DNA of 29,141 bases from JADJLQ01 sp034439915 (GTDB lineage Bacteria > Bacteroidota > Bacteroidia > Chitinophagales > Saprospiraceae): assembly GCA_034439915.1 (NCBI GenBank), contig JAWXBI010000310.1, positions 1 to 29,141 on the forward strand, in the 5' to 3' direction. Below, in pieces: positions 8,401 to 16,678 of this stretch. Position 1 is the stretch's first letter. Every line of letters begins with the position of its first letter. Under the pieces are notes generated by a model that was not told the origin of the DNA, ran no database searches, and worked only from the letters and a program-made list of their open reading frames with translations. The position numbers and the translations under genes are program-made.

Positions 8401-10847
8401 GCCTCCTCTGAATTGAATAAAGTAAAGTGGCCTCCAGTTATTTCAGTAAGGCTGGCTGCAATTTTTCCGCCCTGGTTAAAAATATTGATTAGACCACCCG
8501 CATTATCATTAGCTGTGACCCGGACCGTTGGGTTATTAAGTACAGAGTAAAGTCTTAGTTCTCCATCGCTGAATTCATTGGAAAATAAATCCGCTGATGG
8601 ATTAGACAACCGGTTATTGACCCGCACCCTTGCATTTCTATCCTCGAGTATTCTAAGTTGGATCATTTCTGTTTGATCGACATTAAATATTCCAAAATAG
8701 CCGCCGCCATCGTCCGTCAGGACTGCGGCAACCCCTTCAATAGGATTAAACACATTGATCAGTCCACCACCACCAGCATTAGCCTTGAGTTGAAGTGTTG
8801 GATTATTCAGTACGGCATAAAGTTGGAGTTCCCCATCGCTAAAATCATTTGCCCTAAGATCAGCGACCGGACCCCCTAATCTGTTACTTAATCGAAGGCG
8901 GGGTTGACTGTTTGGTAAAGTAGATAGTCTGGCGACTTCCGAATTCTCTCCATTCCGTATTCCCAAAAACCCGCCCCCATTATTGTTTATACTGAGGTAA
9001 GCTGCTTCCTGTTCGTTTTTATCGAAAATACTGAGGTTCCCATCACCTATAGTTGTGGCGTTCAGTCTTGCTGCGACAAGTCCTGCCCGGTTTGCCACCC
9101 TTACAGAACCACCATATGTTTCAAAGGTAGTCAGCCTCAAAGCTTCAGTCCCTTCGACATTGAACAATCGTAAAAGACCTCCCCCTGCTGAATTTGTAGA
9201 GAGATCCAACACGCGGACATTATTTGGCGAGTTTAGTAATAGCCTGCCTTCATTATTTATATCGGATCTCAATTGAGCAGCTATATTTCCGATCGAATTA
9301 AATACATTGATAAGCCCACCTGCATTGTCATTCGATGTAAGGCGAATCACGGTATTTGTAAGGACAGACTTGAGATTAATTTCTCCATCGCTGAATTCAT
9401 TGGCTTTCATTTCCACTACCTGCCTGCCTAACCTGCTGTTTAAAGTTAAAAAGGGTTGTCCATCGCTGAAATTGGATACACCGAAGGTCTGAGTCCCTTG
9501 TACATTGGATAAAGTCAGGAATCCACCCTGATTATTAGTCGAAATACCGGCAACGGCTGTTGAATTCTGATTGAGGACATGCAATGAGCCGGCTGGGCCT
9601 AATAAAATATTTGGTTTTAGTCCGATCGTTGTATTAGGCCCAAAAGGGTTTTGAATACCTATACCATTACCTTCTATCAACTGTGTAAAATTGCTGGTGC
9701 CGCCCCCGGTGCCTGAGGCAGATATGGTAATGGTTTTATTGGCATCATTGGGTACAATCGTTACATTATTACCTGCAACGAGGTTGATGTTTCCCCCATC
9801 ATTGCTTATCCCGCTAATACTGGATAATACATTGGGAGTTATCTTATCTATAGTGACTGCGTTGGTTTGAATTTCGTTGGTGCCTACAGCGCCATTAGCC
9901 AAACTGATTGCCGTTAAGCTTTTATCCATAATCTCCGTGTCAGTGAGTGAATTCGGGCTGACAGAAATTACAGCAGTCGGGCCGTCCGAGCCGGCGACAG
10001 CGATTCCATTTCCTGCGTTGATTTTTCCAATACCCGGATTTGTATTGCCCGGGTTTACCGCTGAAATAGTAATGGTATTTTCCTGGTCATTATTTAGTAT
10101 GGTGATATTGGCGCCTGCGACGATATTGATATTACCACCATCATTGTTGACCCCATTGATGCTGCTCACGACATTCGGTATAATTTTTTCCACAGATACT
10201 GCATTGTCTTTGATCATAGTCGGACCTATGACATTTGTTTGGTTTTCGTTGACATACCGCATATCATTAGACACCGTATCCAGACCCGTTACCGAGATCG
10301 ATATGGATTTATCAATTGGATCCGGGGTCACTTCTATGTTTTTACCGGGTTTTAATTTGATGTCACCTCCATCATTAATAATACCGTTGAGGCTTGAAAC
10401 GATTGGTGGGACAATTTTATCAGCTGTTACAGCATTGTTTTGAATTTTGGCAGCAGTGATGCTATTGTTTTCGACACTTTTAGCCATCATGCTGTAAGGC
10501 GTTGAAGTCATTTCTATCCTTGGAGCCAATTCTGCTTCCAGCCCGATTTGAAGCCCTAAAAAATAGGTTTTGTCAAAGGGTAGGGTAAATGGTTTGATCT
10601 TGCCCAGGCTGGCACTGAATACACCGCCCTGTACATTGAGGTTATCCTGCTTTTCTTCCCAGAGCACGGTGGCATCCTGAGCCGAAGCATATAGCCGAAA
10701 AGTAATGGAATAATTGCCATTGCTTACGATCTGCCCGCTGGCATTGGTCAATACTCCCTGAACATTTATCGTTCCGGGGATTTGGGCAAGGATTGGATTT
10801 AAAAAAACAAATTGGATGAAGCCAAATAAGGTGAATAGCTTTTTCAT
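5466..10847 (-). CDS. Giant repetitive tail-fibre-like surface protein
   Basis: The product is 1793 aa. Residues 1-22 are a signal peptide. Residues 23-125 are the head domain common in Bacteroidota tail-fibre-like proteins (TINVQGVLTNASGQIVSNGNY, LWEEKQDNLNVQGGVFSASLG, PRIEMTSTPYSMMAKSV). Residues 126-375 hold three stalk-like repeats of the form ITAAKIQNNAVTADKI plus SSINGVNNDGGNINIVAGANITI. From about 430 to 1690 runs a long array of roughly 20-25-residue beta repeats with Gly-Gly turns (GGLINVFN, FSDGEL, AARLN), which should form a fibrous beta-helix or trimeric rod. The end (KQIWYGSLEGPELAAYIRGTG...) is the first half of a conserved C-terminal domain, cut by a TAA. There is no T9SS sorting domain. 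Its role is probably a surface filament or adhesin, and no ligand can be read from the sequence. It is first in an operon with the tail ORF and the T9SS protein. Confidence 0.85.
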   Translation of the reverse strand: MKKLFTLFGFIQFVFLNPILAQIPGTINVQGVLTNASGQIVSNGNYSITFRLYASAQDATVLWEEKQDNLNVQGGVFSASLGKIKPFTLPFDKTYFLGLQIGLEAELAPRIEMTSTPYSMMAKSVENNSITAAKIQNNAVTADKIVPPIVSSLNGIINDGGDIKLKPGKNIEVTPDPIDKSISISVTGLDTVSNDMRYVNENQTNVIGPTMIKDNAVSVEKIIPNVVSSINGVNNDGGNINIVAGANITILNNDQENTITISAVNPGNTNPGIGKINAGNGIAVAGSDGPTAVISVSPNSLTDTEIMDKSLTAISLANGAVGTNEIQTNAVTIDKITPNVLSSISGISNDGGNINLVAGNNVTIVPNDANKTITISASGTGGGTSNFTQLIEGNGIGIQNPFGPNTTIGLKPNILLGPAGSLHVLNQNSTAVAGISTNNQGGFLTLSNVQGTQTFGVSNFSDGQPFLTLNSRLGRQVVEMKANEFSDGEINLKSVLTNTVIRLTSNDNAGGLINVFNSIGNIAAQLRSDINNEGRLLLNSPNNVRVLDLSTNSAGGGLLRLFNVEGTEALRLTTFETYGGSVRVANRAGLVAARLNATTIGDGNLSIFDKNEQEAAYLSINNNGGGFLGIRNGENSEVARLSTLPNSQPRLRLSNRLGGPVADLRANDFSDGELQLYAVLNNPTLQLKANAGGGGLINVFNPIEGVAAVLTDDGGGYFGIFNVDQTEMIQLRILEDRNARVRVNNRLSNPSADLFSNEFSDGELRLYSVLNNPTVRVTANDNAGGLINIFNQGGKIAASLTEITGGHFTLFNSEEAEMIQIGTLEDGNGLIRVNNRLGTPVADLMSTTFSDGQLTLGSVLGNRTVLLTANDNAGGLINVFNQNRSVSAQLTESDGDGLFKIFNRDSQLVHHLFIDGENGGLFEIKSKFKFPENVAEIGGNEDDEGHLYLFNRDSKAAVYLSAAGGDGDLGLSDIDGKIKTSLSGSRYGGTLSIRNENNEPVHFMGSNGKTKEGFYSIFNKSDINKNRLSMGGDSLGNGYLNVFNFNGLNTFFMGHNQFADGVISIKNNLGNLGALFEALKDGGSVTVTDGKPGTNHRGVLLNGLNGGKLSLFNNQTKLVNVISVGDNGEGLWQIVSKQDITKNRIEMGGDNAGAGYSIFYNNNALKTADIGAMGDASGFMSTYSASGKRQTLISSANNGGGVSIFNSSDKIIGSLNTASNQGGEMNIYNVSGSNTSKLSNGGSGAGMLEIGTSAGVKVARVTTLDGTGYIGLDNVDKKEVVRITANLGKGGGIGLKNAALFDMINLTQDNNFGAILINNATGGLMTNITHNTAGGAFIGTKDQNGKDAIWLTTGLQGGGHFTAFNTLGKNAINLMVDANNIGTLSAHGSAGNELVRVSGTSNGVGLVSIFNGSGTSLAGLTSGSPSGAGYIYVQNLAGKELARMTTTADGTAGRISIDNSNAVNIAGLTSSAAGGYVFANANNGKEIARMASYTSADGFVSVSNSSSAEIAFLSTSTNKAGYIGVANPTGGERARIFTANTGGGYVGVNNPAGTEVARLTYGGTNNGIVQTSNSTGTILSTIGSTPTNQGYVGVNSSAGSERVYMTNQDFGGELGVRDPSGNRRVFLSGAGSLTVTDTEGSYFNASAFGNGVQLFFVDKLQHPRMEVGAGFVSSKGPNGGESSFLSNLVGSPHLGFVGVRNSSVFEGATEAGMFVNTSGQGVIFADVKNFKMDYPGKPDKQIWYGSLEGPELAAYIRGTGKLTNGKASIEFTDHYQNVANTGTMTVILTPLSG

Positions 10848-10870
10848 ACACAGGATAATTTTAAGGTCAA

Positions 10871-10901
10871 CAAATTACGAATGGGCCCAGGAACCAACAA
10901 T
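10871..10901 (-). promoter_or_regulatory. Possible Bacteroidota promoter for the giant repeat gene
   Basis: On the minus strand, taatttg (10871-10877) sits about 24 bases before the ATG and is one base short of the Bacteroidota -7 consensus TAnnTTTG. A TTG-containing word (10894-10901) lies upstream at roughly the -33 position. The gap separates divergent genes, so a promoter is expected here, but the match is only approximate. Confidence 0.3.
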
Positions 10902-11052
10902 CCCCTCCCGAGGGTATTTTTTGATGAAAAAAAGCAGTTGACGGGGCGGAAGAATGATTAATCAGTTCATTCTATGACGCGGATCAGTCTTGGCCCAAAA
11001 CCTTAAACTTAATTTACGGCTTTGTTCTGTTTACCGAGATACCAAATATTTT

Positions 11053-12522
11053 ATGTCTACTACTTCAATATCCCTGGTCCGTCAACAGCTGGAAAGAATG
11101 GAAAAAAAGATGCTGCAGGAAATTCCTAAAAAGGAGCACCTGATTAATCCTATCCATCCGCATCAGAAACTGGCTGCCCGGAATCTTTTACACTACCTCT
11201 GCTTGCGAAGTGAGGATATCCGGGACATACAGGATCAATTGCATATGCTAGGATTGTCGTCTCTGGCCAGCGCCGAAAGTCATATCCACCGGCAGGTACA
11301 GGCTATCCTTCAACGACTGGGTAAAAAGTATGCTGCCGCTGCCCTGAGCCCCTGTACCTACAGCTTTAGTTCAGAACAAATACTCAGGCAAAGCACAAAC
11401 TTGTTTGGAAAAAAAGACAACCCGGCCATCCCCTTTATTATGGTCACTTTTGATGGATCGTTTGCAGATAATTATCTACTCATAAAAAAACTTCTGCAAA
11501 ATGGGATGAATGTTGCCCGGATAAATTGCGCCCACGACGCTGAACCTATCTGGGCCAAAATGATCCGTCACATTAAACGAGCCTGCAAAAAAACCGGCAA
11601 AACCTGCAAAATATATATGGACCTGGCAGGCCCGAAAATCAGAACCCAACTCTTGTCAAAAGGAAGTGAAGTAGGCAAGGTTAAAATAAAACCGGGGCAA
11701 CGGATATGGCTTGCTGAAAACAATATCGGCTTTAATGCTTATGAAATTGTGGTCGGAACGAATGAATCCGGTATCCTGAGTGGTTTAAAAAAGGGGGAAC
11801 AGGTTTTGATCGATGATGGGTTAATCCGGGGTATTATTGAAAAAAATAAAGATGGGCAAATCCTGGTTCAGGTTACCCGGGTTTCTTCAAAAAAAGATAT
11901 ACTCCATGACGGGAAAGGAATCAACTTCCCCGACTCCAACCTGCTCATATCCTCATTAACGGAATTTGATAAATCCTGTATACCCTTTATCTGTAAAAAT
12001 GCAGACCTCATCGGATATTCATTTGTCCGCAAACCTTCTGACGTGGCCGGGTTGCAAAAAATCCTCCATACATATAGTTCAAAACCTCCTTTTATTATCC
12101 TGAAAGTGGAAACCCCGGAGGCGGTTAAAAACCTTCCTGCCCTTTTAATCCAGGGCATGCATCAAAAGGCTTTCGGAGTCATGATCGCACGGGGTGACCT
12201 GGCTGTTGAAATAGGTTTTGAAAGGATGGGGGAAATCCAGGAAGAAATTTTATGGATCTGTGAAGCAGCCCATGCCCCGGTAATCTGGGCTACCCAGGTG
12301 CTTGAAAATTTGAACAAATCCGGAGTGGCAACCCGTGCTGAAATTACGGACGCCGCCCATGCAGCCCTGGCCGAATGTGTAATGGTCAATAAAGGCAATC
12401 ATACCCTGGAGGTAATAAAAACATTACAGGATATCCTGCACCGTATTGGAGGACATCATATTAAAAAAAGATTTACATTTCGGCCACTGGGTATAGCAAA
12501 ACGATTTATTGATACCAATTAA
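11053..12522 (+). CDS. Divergent pyruvate kinase lacking the C-terminal domain
   Basis: The product is 489 aa. Pyruvate kinase transfers phosphate from phosphoenolpyruvate to ADP in glycolysis. Residues 1-125 are a family-specific helical N-terminal extension (LINPIHPHQKLAARNLLHYL, LGLSSLASAESHI). The catalytic barrel follows, with the family motifs: NVARINCAH near 154-162, MDLAGPKIRT near 189-198, K351 and E353 in ILKVET, D382 in ARGDLAVE, T414 in WATQVLE, and TRAEITDAAHAAL. The Lys, acidic metal ligands and Thr needed for catalysis are present. The usual C-terminal allosteric domain (about 120 residues) is absent, so effector control is probably lost. A TTG 21 codons upstream (10990) keeps the frame open, but the ATG at 11053 gives the better start. 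It is encoded divergently from the giant repeat gene. Confidence 0.85.
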   Translation: MSTTSISLVRQQLERMEKKMLQEIPKKEHLINPIHPHQKLAARNLLHYLCLRSEDIRDIQDQLHMLGLSSLASAESHIHRQVQAILQRLGKKYAAAALSPCTYSFSSEQILRQSTNLFGKKDNPAIPFIMVTFDGSFADNYLLIKKLLQNGMNVARINCAHDAEPIWAKMIRHIKRACKKTGKTCKIYMDLAGPKIRTQLLSKGSEVGKVKIKPGQRIWLAENNIGFNAYEIVVGTNESGILSGLKKGEQVLIDDGLIRGIIEKNKDGQILVQVTRVSSKKDILHDGKGINFPDSNLLISSLTEFDKSCIPFICKNADLIGYSFVRKPSDVAGLQKILHTYSSKPPFIILKVETPEAVKNLPALLIQGMHQKAFGVMIARGDLAVEIGFERMGEIQEEILWICEAAHAPVIWATQVLENLNKSGVATRAEITDAAHAALAECVMVNKGNHTLEVIKTLQDILHRIGGHHIKKRFTFRPLGIAKRFIDTN

Positions 12523-12703
12523 ACGGTATGTCTGACTATCATGGCCAATCCTCTCCATCCGGAAGGTTTATTTCCATGTATTGCTTAAATCCTCCTTTCG
12601 AATACTGCTATTGCCGTCATCCGGATATTAAAAGCTTAAAAGAATAAAATGGTATTCGTGGAATTCTATAATTTCACTGCTTCTCACTCTCTAAAATAAA
12701 CCA

Positions 12704-15700
12704 ATGAATTGTTTCAAAAAACTATTAGCTGTTGTCACCGGTATACTCTTTTTCTTATCTGCAAAATCCCAGGATCCCAAAAAATGGGATGTCGGAAGAC
12801 CTAACGGATCTTTTAAAGAAGTTTCTTTCTCGGTACAGGAAGGCACCTGGATGAACCTGGATGTTTCACCTGACGGAAAAGAAATGATTTTTGATTTGTT
12901 GGGGGATATATACACTTTACCGATCCAGGGTGGTACGGCCCATGTATTGCGAGGTGGCCATGCTTTTGAAGTACAACCGAGGTATAGCCCGGACGGAACT
13001 AAAATCTTATTTACGTCTGATGCAGGAGGTGGTGACAATTGCTGGGTAATGAACCGGGATGGTTCAGGAGCCAGGCAGGTAACCAAGGAAGATTTTCGTT
13101 TGTTGAATAACGGCGTGTGGACCCCGGATGGTGAATACATCATAGCCCGGAAACATTTTACATCCCAGCGTTCCTTAGGTGCCGGAGAACTCTGGATGTA
13201 TCACATCAGTGGTGGCAAAGGCCTGCAAATTACCCAGCGAAAAAATGACCAGCAAGACCTCAACGAACCGTGTGTATCACCGGATGGACGGTATATATAT
13301 TACAGTGAGGACATGTACCCTGGTGGGTTTTTTCAATACAATAAGGATCCCAACAACCAAATTTTCGCCATCCGAAGATTTGACCGGGAAAAAGGTACGA
13401 TTGAAACCGTAACGGGAGGAGCCGGAGGTGCCGTACGTCCGCAACTATCCCGGAATGGAAAATACCTGGCTTTTGTCAAAAGAGTGAGGACAAAAACAGT
13501 ATTATATATCCGTGATCTGGAGACTGCCCACGAATGGCCGGTATATGACAAACTTTCAAAAGATCAGCAAGAATCCTGGACTATATTCGGTAGTTATACC
13601 GGATTTTCCTGGGCGTCGGATGACCAATCCATTTTTATCTGGTCGAAAGGTAAAATCATCCGGATAGATCTCAATGGGTATAATAAATCGGTTGAAATTC
13701 CTTTTACCTGTTTGGTCAAACAAAAGATTTATGACGCTGTTCGTTTTAAACAAAACATCAATCCTGATAGTTTTAAGGTGAATGTGCTACGGAGCCTGGT
13801 AACCTCACCGCTATCCAATTCGGCCGGGGAAAGCCAGGGAAAGACCATCGTATTCAATGCGGTGGGGCATCTGTGGCATAAAGAAATGCCGGATGGCAAA
13901 CCTGCCCGGTTGACGAGTTCTGCCTCTTTTGAATTTGAACCTTCTTTTTCACCGGATGGCAATTCGTTGGTATATGTATCCACCGAAGACACCACAGCCG
14001 GTCAATTACTATTGCTACAATTAAAGGATAAGTCTGTTACAAAACTGACCAATGAAAGTGCCAATTTCCGCACCCCTTCCTTTTCTCCGGATGGCGAGTG
14101 GGTCACCTTCAGAAAAGACGGGTCCAGTGATGTAATTGGTCCGGGCAATACCTCCAAACCTGGTATTTATATCCTGAAAGTGGATTCCGGAAAATCACAA
14201 TTTGTTACCGCTCAGGGTACCTTTCCCCGGTTCAATTTAAAAGCAGATCGTATTTACTATCAAAGTGGGGGTGGTTTGAATAGTTCGTTGTCCAGTTGTA
14301 AGTTGGATGGCAGCGATGAAAAAATACAGTTGAAGAGTACGTATGGCAACCAGTTTGTAATATCACCGGATGAGAAATGGGTTGCCTTCATCGACCTCTT
14401 TAAAGTGTATATAGCTGCCTTGCCTCAAACGGGCAAAACCCTTGATCTCGGAAGTGGTACTACCGATTTTCCGTTAAAGGTAGTGGCAAAGGATGCCGGC
14501 AGCAATCTTCATTGGAGCAGTGACAGTAAACTATTGCATTATACGCTGGGCAATCAATATTTTACCATACCATTGGAAAATCGGTTTGAATTTATTGCCA
14601 ATAAACCGGATACTTCGTTTAAAATGCCGGACAAAGGGATTGAGATTTCCCTGGCACTTCCAAAGGATAAACCATCCGGTATAATCGCATTGACGAATGC
14701 CCGGATCATCACTATGAAAGGGGAGGAAATCATACCATTAGGAACTATACTGATTGAAGGAAATAAAATCAAAGCCCTCGGTAAGTCCAATACAATTTCT
14801 ATTCCCGGTGGTGCCAAAGTCATCAATTGCACCGGTAAGACCATCATGCCGGGTTTGATCGATGCCCATGCACACGGCAATCACTTTAATTCGGGACTTG
14901 CACCTAAACAATTCTGGCCTTATTATGCTAATCTGGCTTATGGAGTCACCACGATGCACGACCCTTCTGCCAACACGGAATGGGTATTTGCGCAAAGCGA
15001 GCTGCAACAAGCTGGCCAGATTACTGGTCCCCGGGTGTTCTCTACCGGTACTATCCTGTATGGAGCTGATGGAAATTTTAAAGCTGTAGTCAATAATCTG
15101 GAAGATGCGCGCAGTGCTATCCGAAGGACCAAAGCTTATGGGGCATTTTCAGTTAAAAGTTATAATCAACCGCGCAGGGACCAGCGTCAAATGATCATAC
15201 AGGCAGCTCGTGAACTCCAGATAGAAGTAGTACCTGAGGGCGGTTCATTTTTTTATCATAATACATCAATGATTTTGGACGGACATACTACCATCGAACA
15301 TAATATGCCCATCCTGGAATTGCATGACGATATTATTCAACTCTGGAAAAATTCGTCTACAGCCTATACCCCTACGATGATAGTATCTTATGGGTCAGTG
15401 AGCGGTGAATACTATTGGTACCAACACACCAATGTTTGGGAAAAACAAAGGTTGTTGCGCTTTACTCCGCGCGCCATTATTGATACCCGCAGCCGGCACC
15501 GCACCATGCTTCCCGAGGAGGAGTATGAAAACGGCCATATCTTAATCTCCAAACAATTGAAAAAACTAAACGATGTGGGAGTAAAAGTCAATATGGGAGC
15601 CCATGGCCAATTGCAGGGATTAGGCGCCCATTGGGAAACCTGGATGATGACCCAGGGAGGTATGACCAATCACCAGGCATTAAAAACGGCCACGATCAAT

Positions 15701-15988
15701 CCAGCGCAATCCCTGGGGTTAGATGATTGGATTGGCTCCCTGGAACCTGGCAAACTAGCGGATCTATTGATCCTGGATAAAAATCCTCTTGAAAGTATTT
15801 ATAACACGGAAAGCATATCGTATACCATGATCAATGGAAGATTGTATGAATCAGAATACATGAATGAGGTGGGCAAACATGCCAAACCTCGTTTAAAATT
15901 CTTTTGGGAGTTAAACAAAAATGCAGATTATACTCCAATACTGGGGGAGACTGAACCGGAAGGGAAATGTCTTTGTGGGAAGCATTGA
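12704..15988 (+). CDS. Secreted beta-propeller/amidohydrolase fusion
   Basis: The product is 1094 aa. Residues 1-23 are a signal peptide. Residues about 40-640 are TolB/WD40-like (PD40) propeller blades, with repeated SPDGKEMIFD, YSPDGTKILFTSD, FSPDGNSLVYVS and FSPDGEWVTFRKD. Residues about 660-1065 are an imidazolonepropionase-type amidohydrolase. It has LIDAHAHGNHF (H722, H724), DGHTTIEHN (H861, H866), GAHGQLQGLGAHWE (around H967), and the usual end NPAQSLGLDDWIGSLEPGKLADLLILD in pattern. It is predicted to be a metal-dependent hydrolase of amide or cyclic amide bonds in the periplasm or outside the cell. Members of this fused family are often annotated as amidohydrolase or prolidase-like, and the substrate is unknown. 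An unusual short tail, KCLCGKH, carries two Cys and a His. The gap before the gene is 181 bases, so it probably has its own promoter. Confidence 0.92.
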   Translation: MNCFKKLLAVVTGILFFLSAKSQDPKKWDVGRPNGSFKEVSFSVQEGTWMNLDVSPDGKEMIFDLLGDIYTLPIQGGTAHVLRGGHAFEVQPRYSPDGTKILFTSDAGGGDNCWVMNRDGSGARQVTKEDFRLLNNGVWTPDGEYIIARKHFTSQRSLGAGELWMYHISGGKGLQITQRKNDQQDLNEPCVSPDGRYIYYSEDMYPGGFFQYNKDPNNQIFAIRRFDREKGTIETVTGGAGGAVRPQLSRNGKYLAFVKRVRTKTVLYIRDLETAHEWPVYDKLSKDQQESWTIFGSYTGFSWASDDQSIFIWSKGKIIRIDLNGYNKSVEIPFTCLVKQKIYDAVRFKQNINPDSFKVNVLRSLVTSPLSNSAGESQGKTIVFNAVGHLWHKEMPDGKPARLTSSASFEFEPSFSPDGNSLVYVSTEDTTAGQLLLLQLKDKSVTKLTNESANFRTPSFSPDGEWVTFRKDGSSDVIGPGNTSKPGIYILKVDSGKSQFVTAQGTFPRFNLKADRIYYQSGGGLNSSLSSCKLDGSDEKIQLKSTYGNQFVISPDEKWVAFIDLFKVYIAALPQTGKTLDLGSGTTDFPLKVVAKDAGSNLHWSSDSKLLHYTLGNQYFTIPLENRFEFIANKPDTSFKMPDKGIEISLALPKDKPSGIIALTNARIITMKGEEIIPLGTILIEGNKIKALGKSNTISIPGGAKVINCTGKTIMPGLIDAHAHGNHFNSGLAPKQFWPYYANLAYGVTTMHDPSANTEWVFAQSELQQAGQITGPRVFSTGTILYGADGNFKAVVNNLEDARSAIRRTKAYGAFSVKSYNQPRRDQRQMIIQAARELQIEVVPEGGSFFYHNTSMILDGHTTIEHNMPILELHDDIIQLWKNSSTAYTPTMIVSYGSVSGEYYWYQHTNVWEKQRLLRFTPRAIIDTRSRHRTMLPEEEYENGHILISKQLKKLNDVGVKVNMGAHGQLQGLGAHWETWMMTQGGMTNHQALKTATINPAQSLGLDDWIGSLEPGKLADLLILDKNPLESIYNTESISYTMINGRLYESEYMNEVGKHAKPRLKFFWELNKNADYTPILGETEPEGKCLCGKH

Positions 15989-15995
15989 TTTTTTA

Positions 15996-16260
15996 TTCCA
16001 CTGCGACACAAAGGTTTCTAAATATATCTTACTGTTATTTCGATTATTGGGTATAAACTCTGGAATTTTATCCCACAAAGACACAAGGAACACAAAGGTT
16101 TCTAAATAATTAATTATTTTTCGATTCGCTTGAGATGATCTACGGAATTTTATCCAACAGCGACACAAGGATCACAAGGGTTTCTAAATATATTTTTTTT
16201 CAATTCGCTTGAGACGATCTCTGGAATTTTATCCACCATCACACGTAAAACACAATAGCA
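15996..16260. repeat. About 3.4 tandem copies of an ~80-bp repeat
   Basis: Units start at about 15996, 16071 and 16153, with a partial fourth at 16232 (75, 82 and 79 bases). Each begins tccac/ttcca, then gacacaaagg..., tttctaaat, an AT-rich middle, cgattcgcttgaga, and ends tggaatttta. Copies differ by substitutions and small indels. The array fills the gap between two convergent genes, so no promoter is expected here, and it may be transcribed from either side. No gene is apparent in the 302-base gap. Confidence 0.85.
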
Positions 16261-16290
16261 TTAATTTGACATGGAAATGACTTCCATCTA

Positions 16291-16674
16291 TTACCCTGGA
16301 TTTTGTTTTAAGGTTGGTTTACCATCTTTGTAACTGGTTATGATAGCCTTATCCGGGATAGGGTAATATTCATGAACCCCGGCAATAAATTTGGCTCCGG
16401 TCAGGTAGTCTCTTTTTTTACTTTCGGTGGTCAGATAGGCATTTAATTCCATCAGTTTCAGAAGGGTATCCTTTTGGAACGAATGGATATTAAAGGTTAC
16501 AATCCATAAAAATCCATTAATATCCTTGAGCATGACATTGAACATACCGGATGGCAAACCATCCTCCATATCCCAGTGAATCGGTAGGTATTCTTCTGGT
16601 TTATTCGGCACCAATGTTTGACCTTCGGCCGAATGCATTATTGATAGGAACAGGAGCAAGGTCCAAATCCTCAT
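16291..16674 (-). CDS. Chimeric ORF: regulator-propeller start joined to SusD C-terminus
   Basis: The product is 127 aa and probably not functional. Residues 1-19 are a signal peptide. Residues 28-60 (YLPIHWDMEDGLPS...DINGFLWIVT) are the first blade of two-component-regulator propeller proteins, which typically read W-x-x-EDGLPS...D-x-x-GFLWIGT. From about residue 66 the match changes to the last part of a RagB/SusD-type glycan-binding lipoprotein: SKKRDYLTGAKFIAGVHEYY, PIPDKAI and TLKQNPG at the end. The frame is open across the junction. It starts 4 bases after the stop of the histidine kinase, where a propeller sensor gene would make sense, so I infer that a large deletion joined two genes. 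No SusC or other SusD piece is in the window. Confidence 0.65.
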   Translation of the reverse strand: MRIWTLLLFLSIMHSAEGQTLVPNKPEEYLPIHWDMEDGLPSGMFNVMLKDINGFLWIVTFNIHSFQKDTLLKLMELNAYLTTESKKRDYLTGAKFIAGVHEYYPIPDKAIITSYKDGKPTLKQNPG

Positions 16675-16678
16675 ACGC

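Noticed and set aside
9877..10443. 188-codon plus-strand open frame opposite the giant repeat gene
   Set aside because: It is the complement of a strongly coding, Gly/Asn-rich repeat region. Its Pro/Leu/Ile-rich product mirrors that composition and has no known domain.
10990..11052. TTG start adding 21 residues to the pyruvate kinase
   Set aside because: The added residues match nothing in the family, and the ATG at 11053 is a stronger start. It remains possible.
15996..16260. CRISPR array
   Set aside because: The whole ~80-base unit repeats with drift. There is no constant short repeat with unique spacers and no cas gene.
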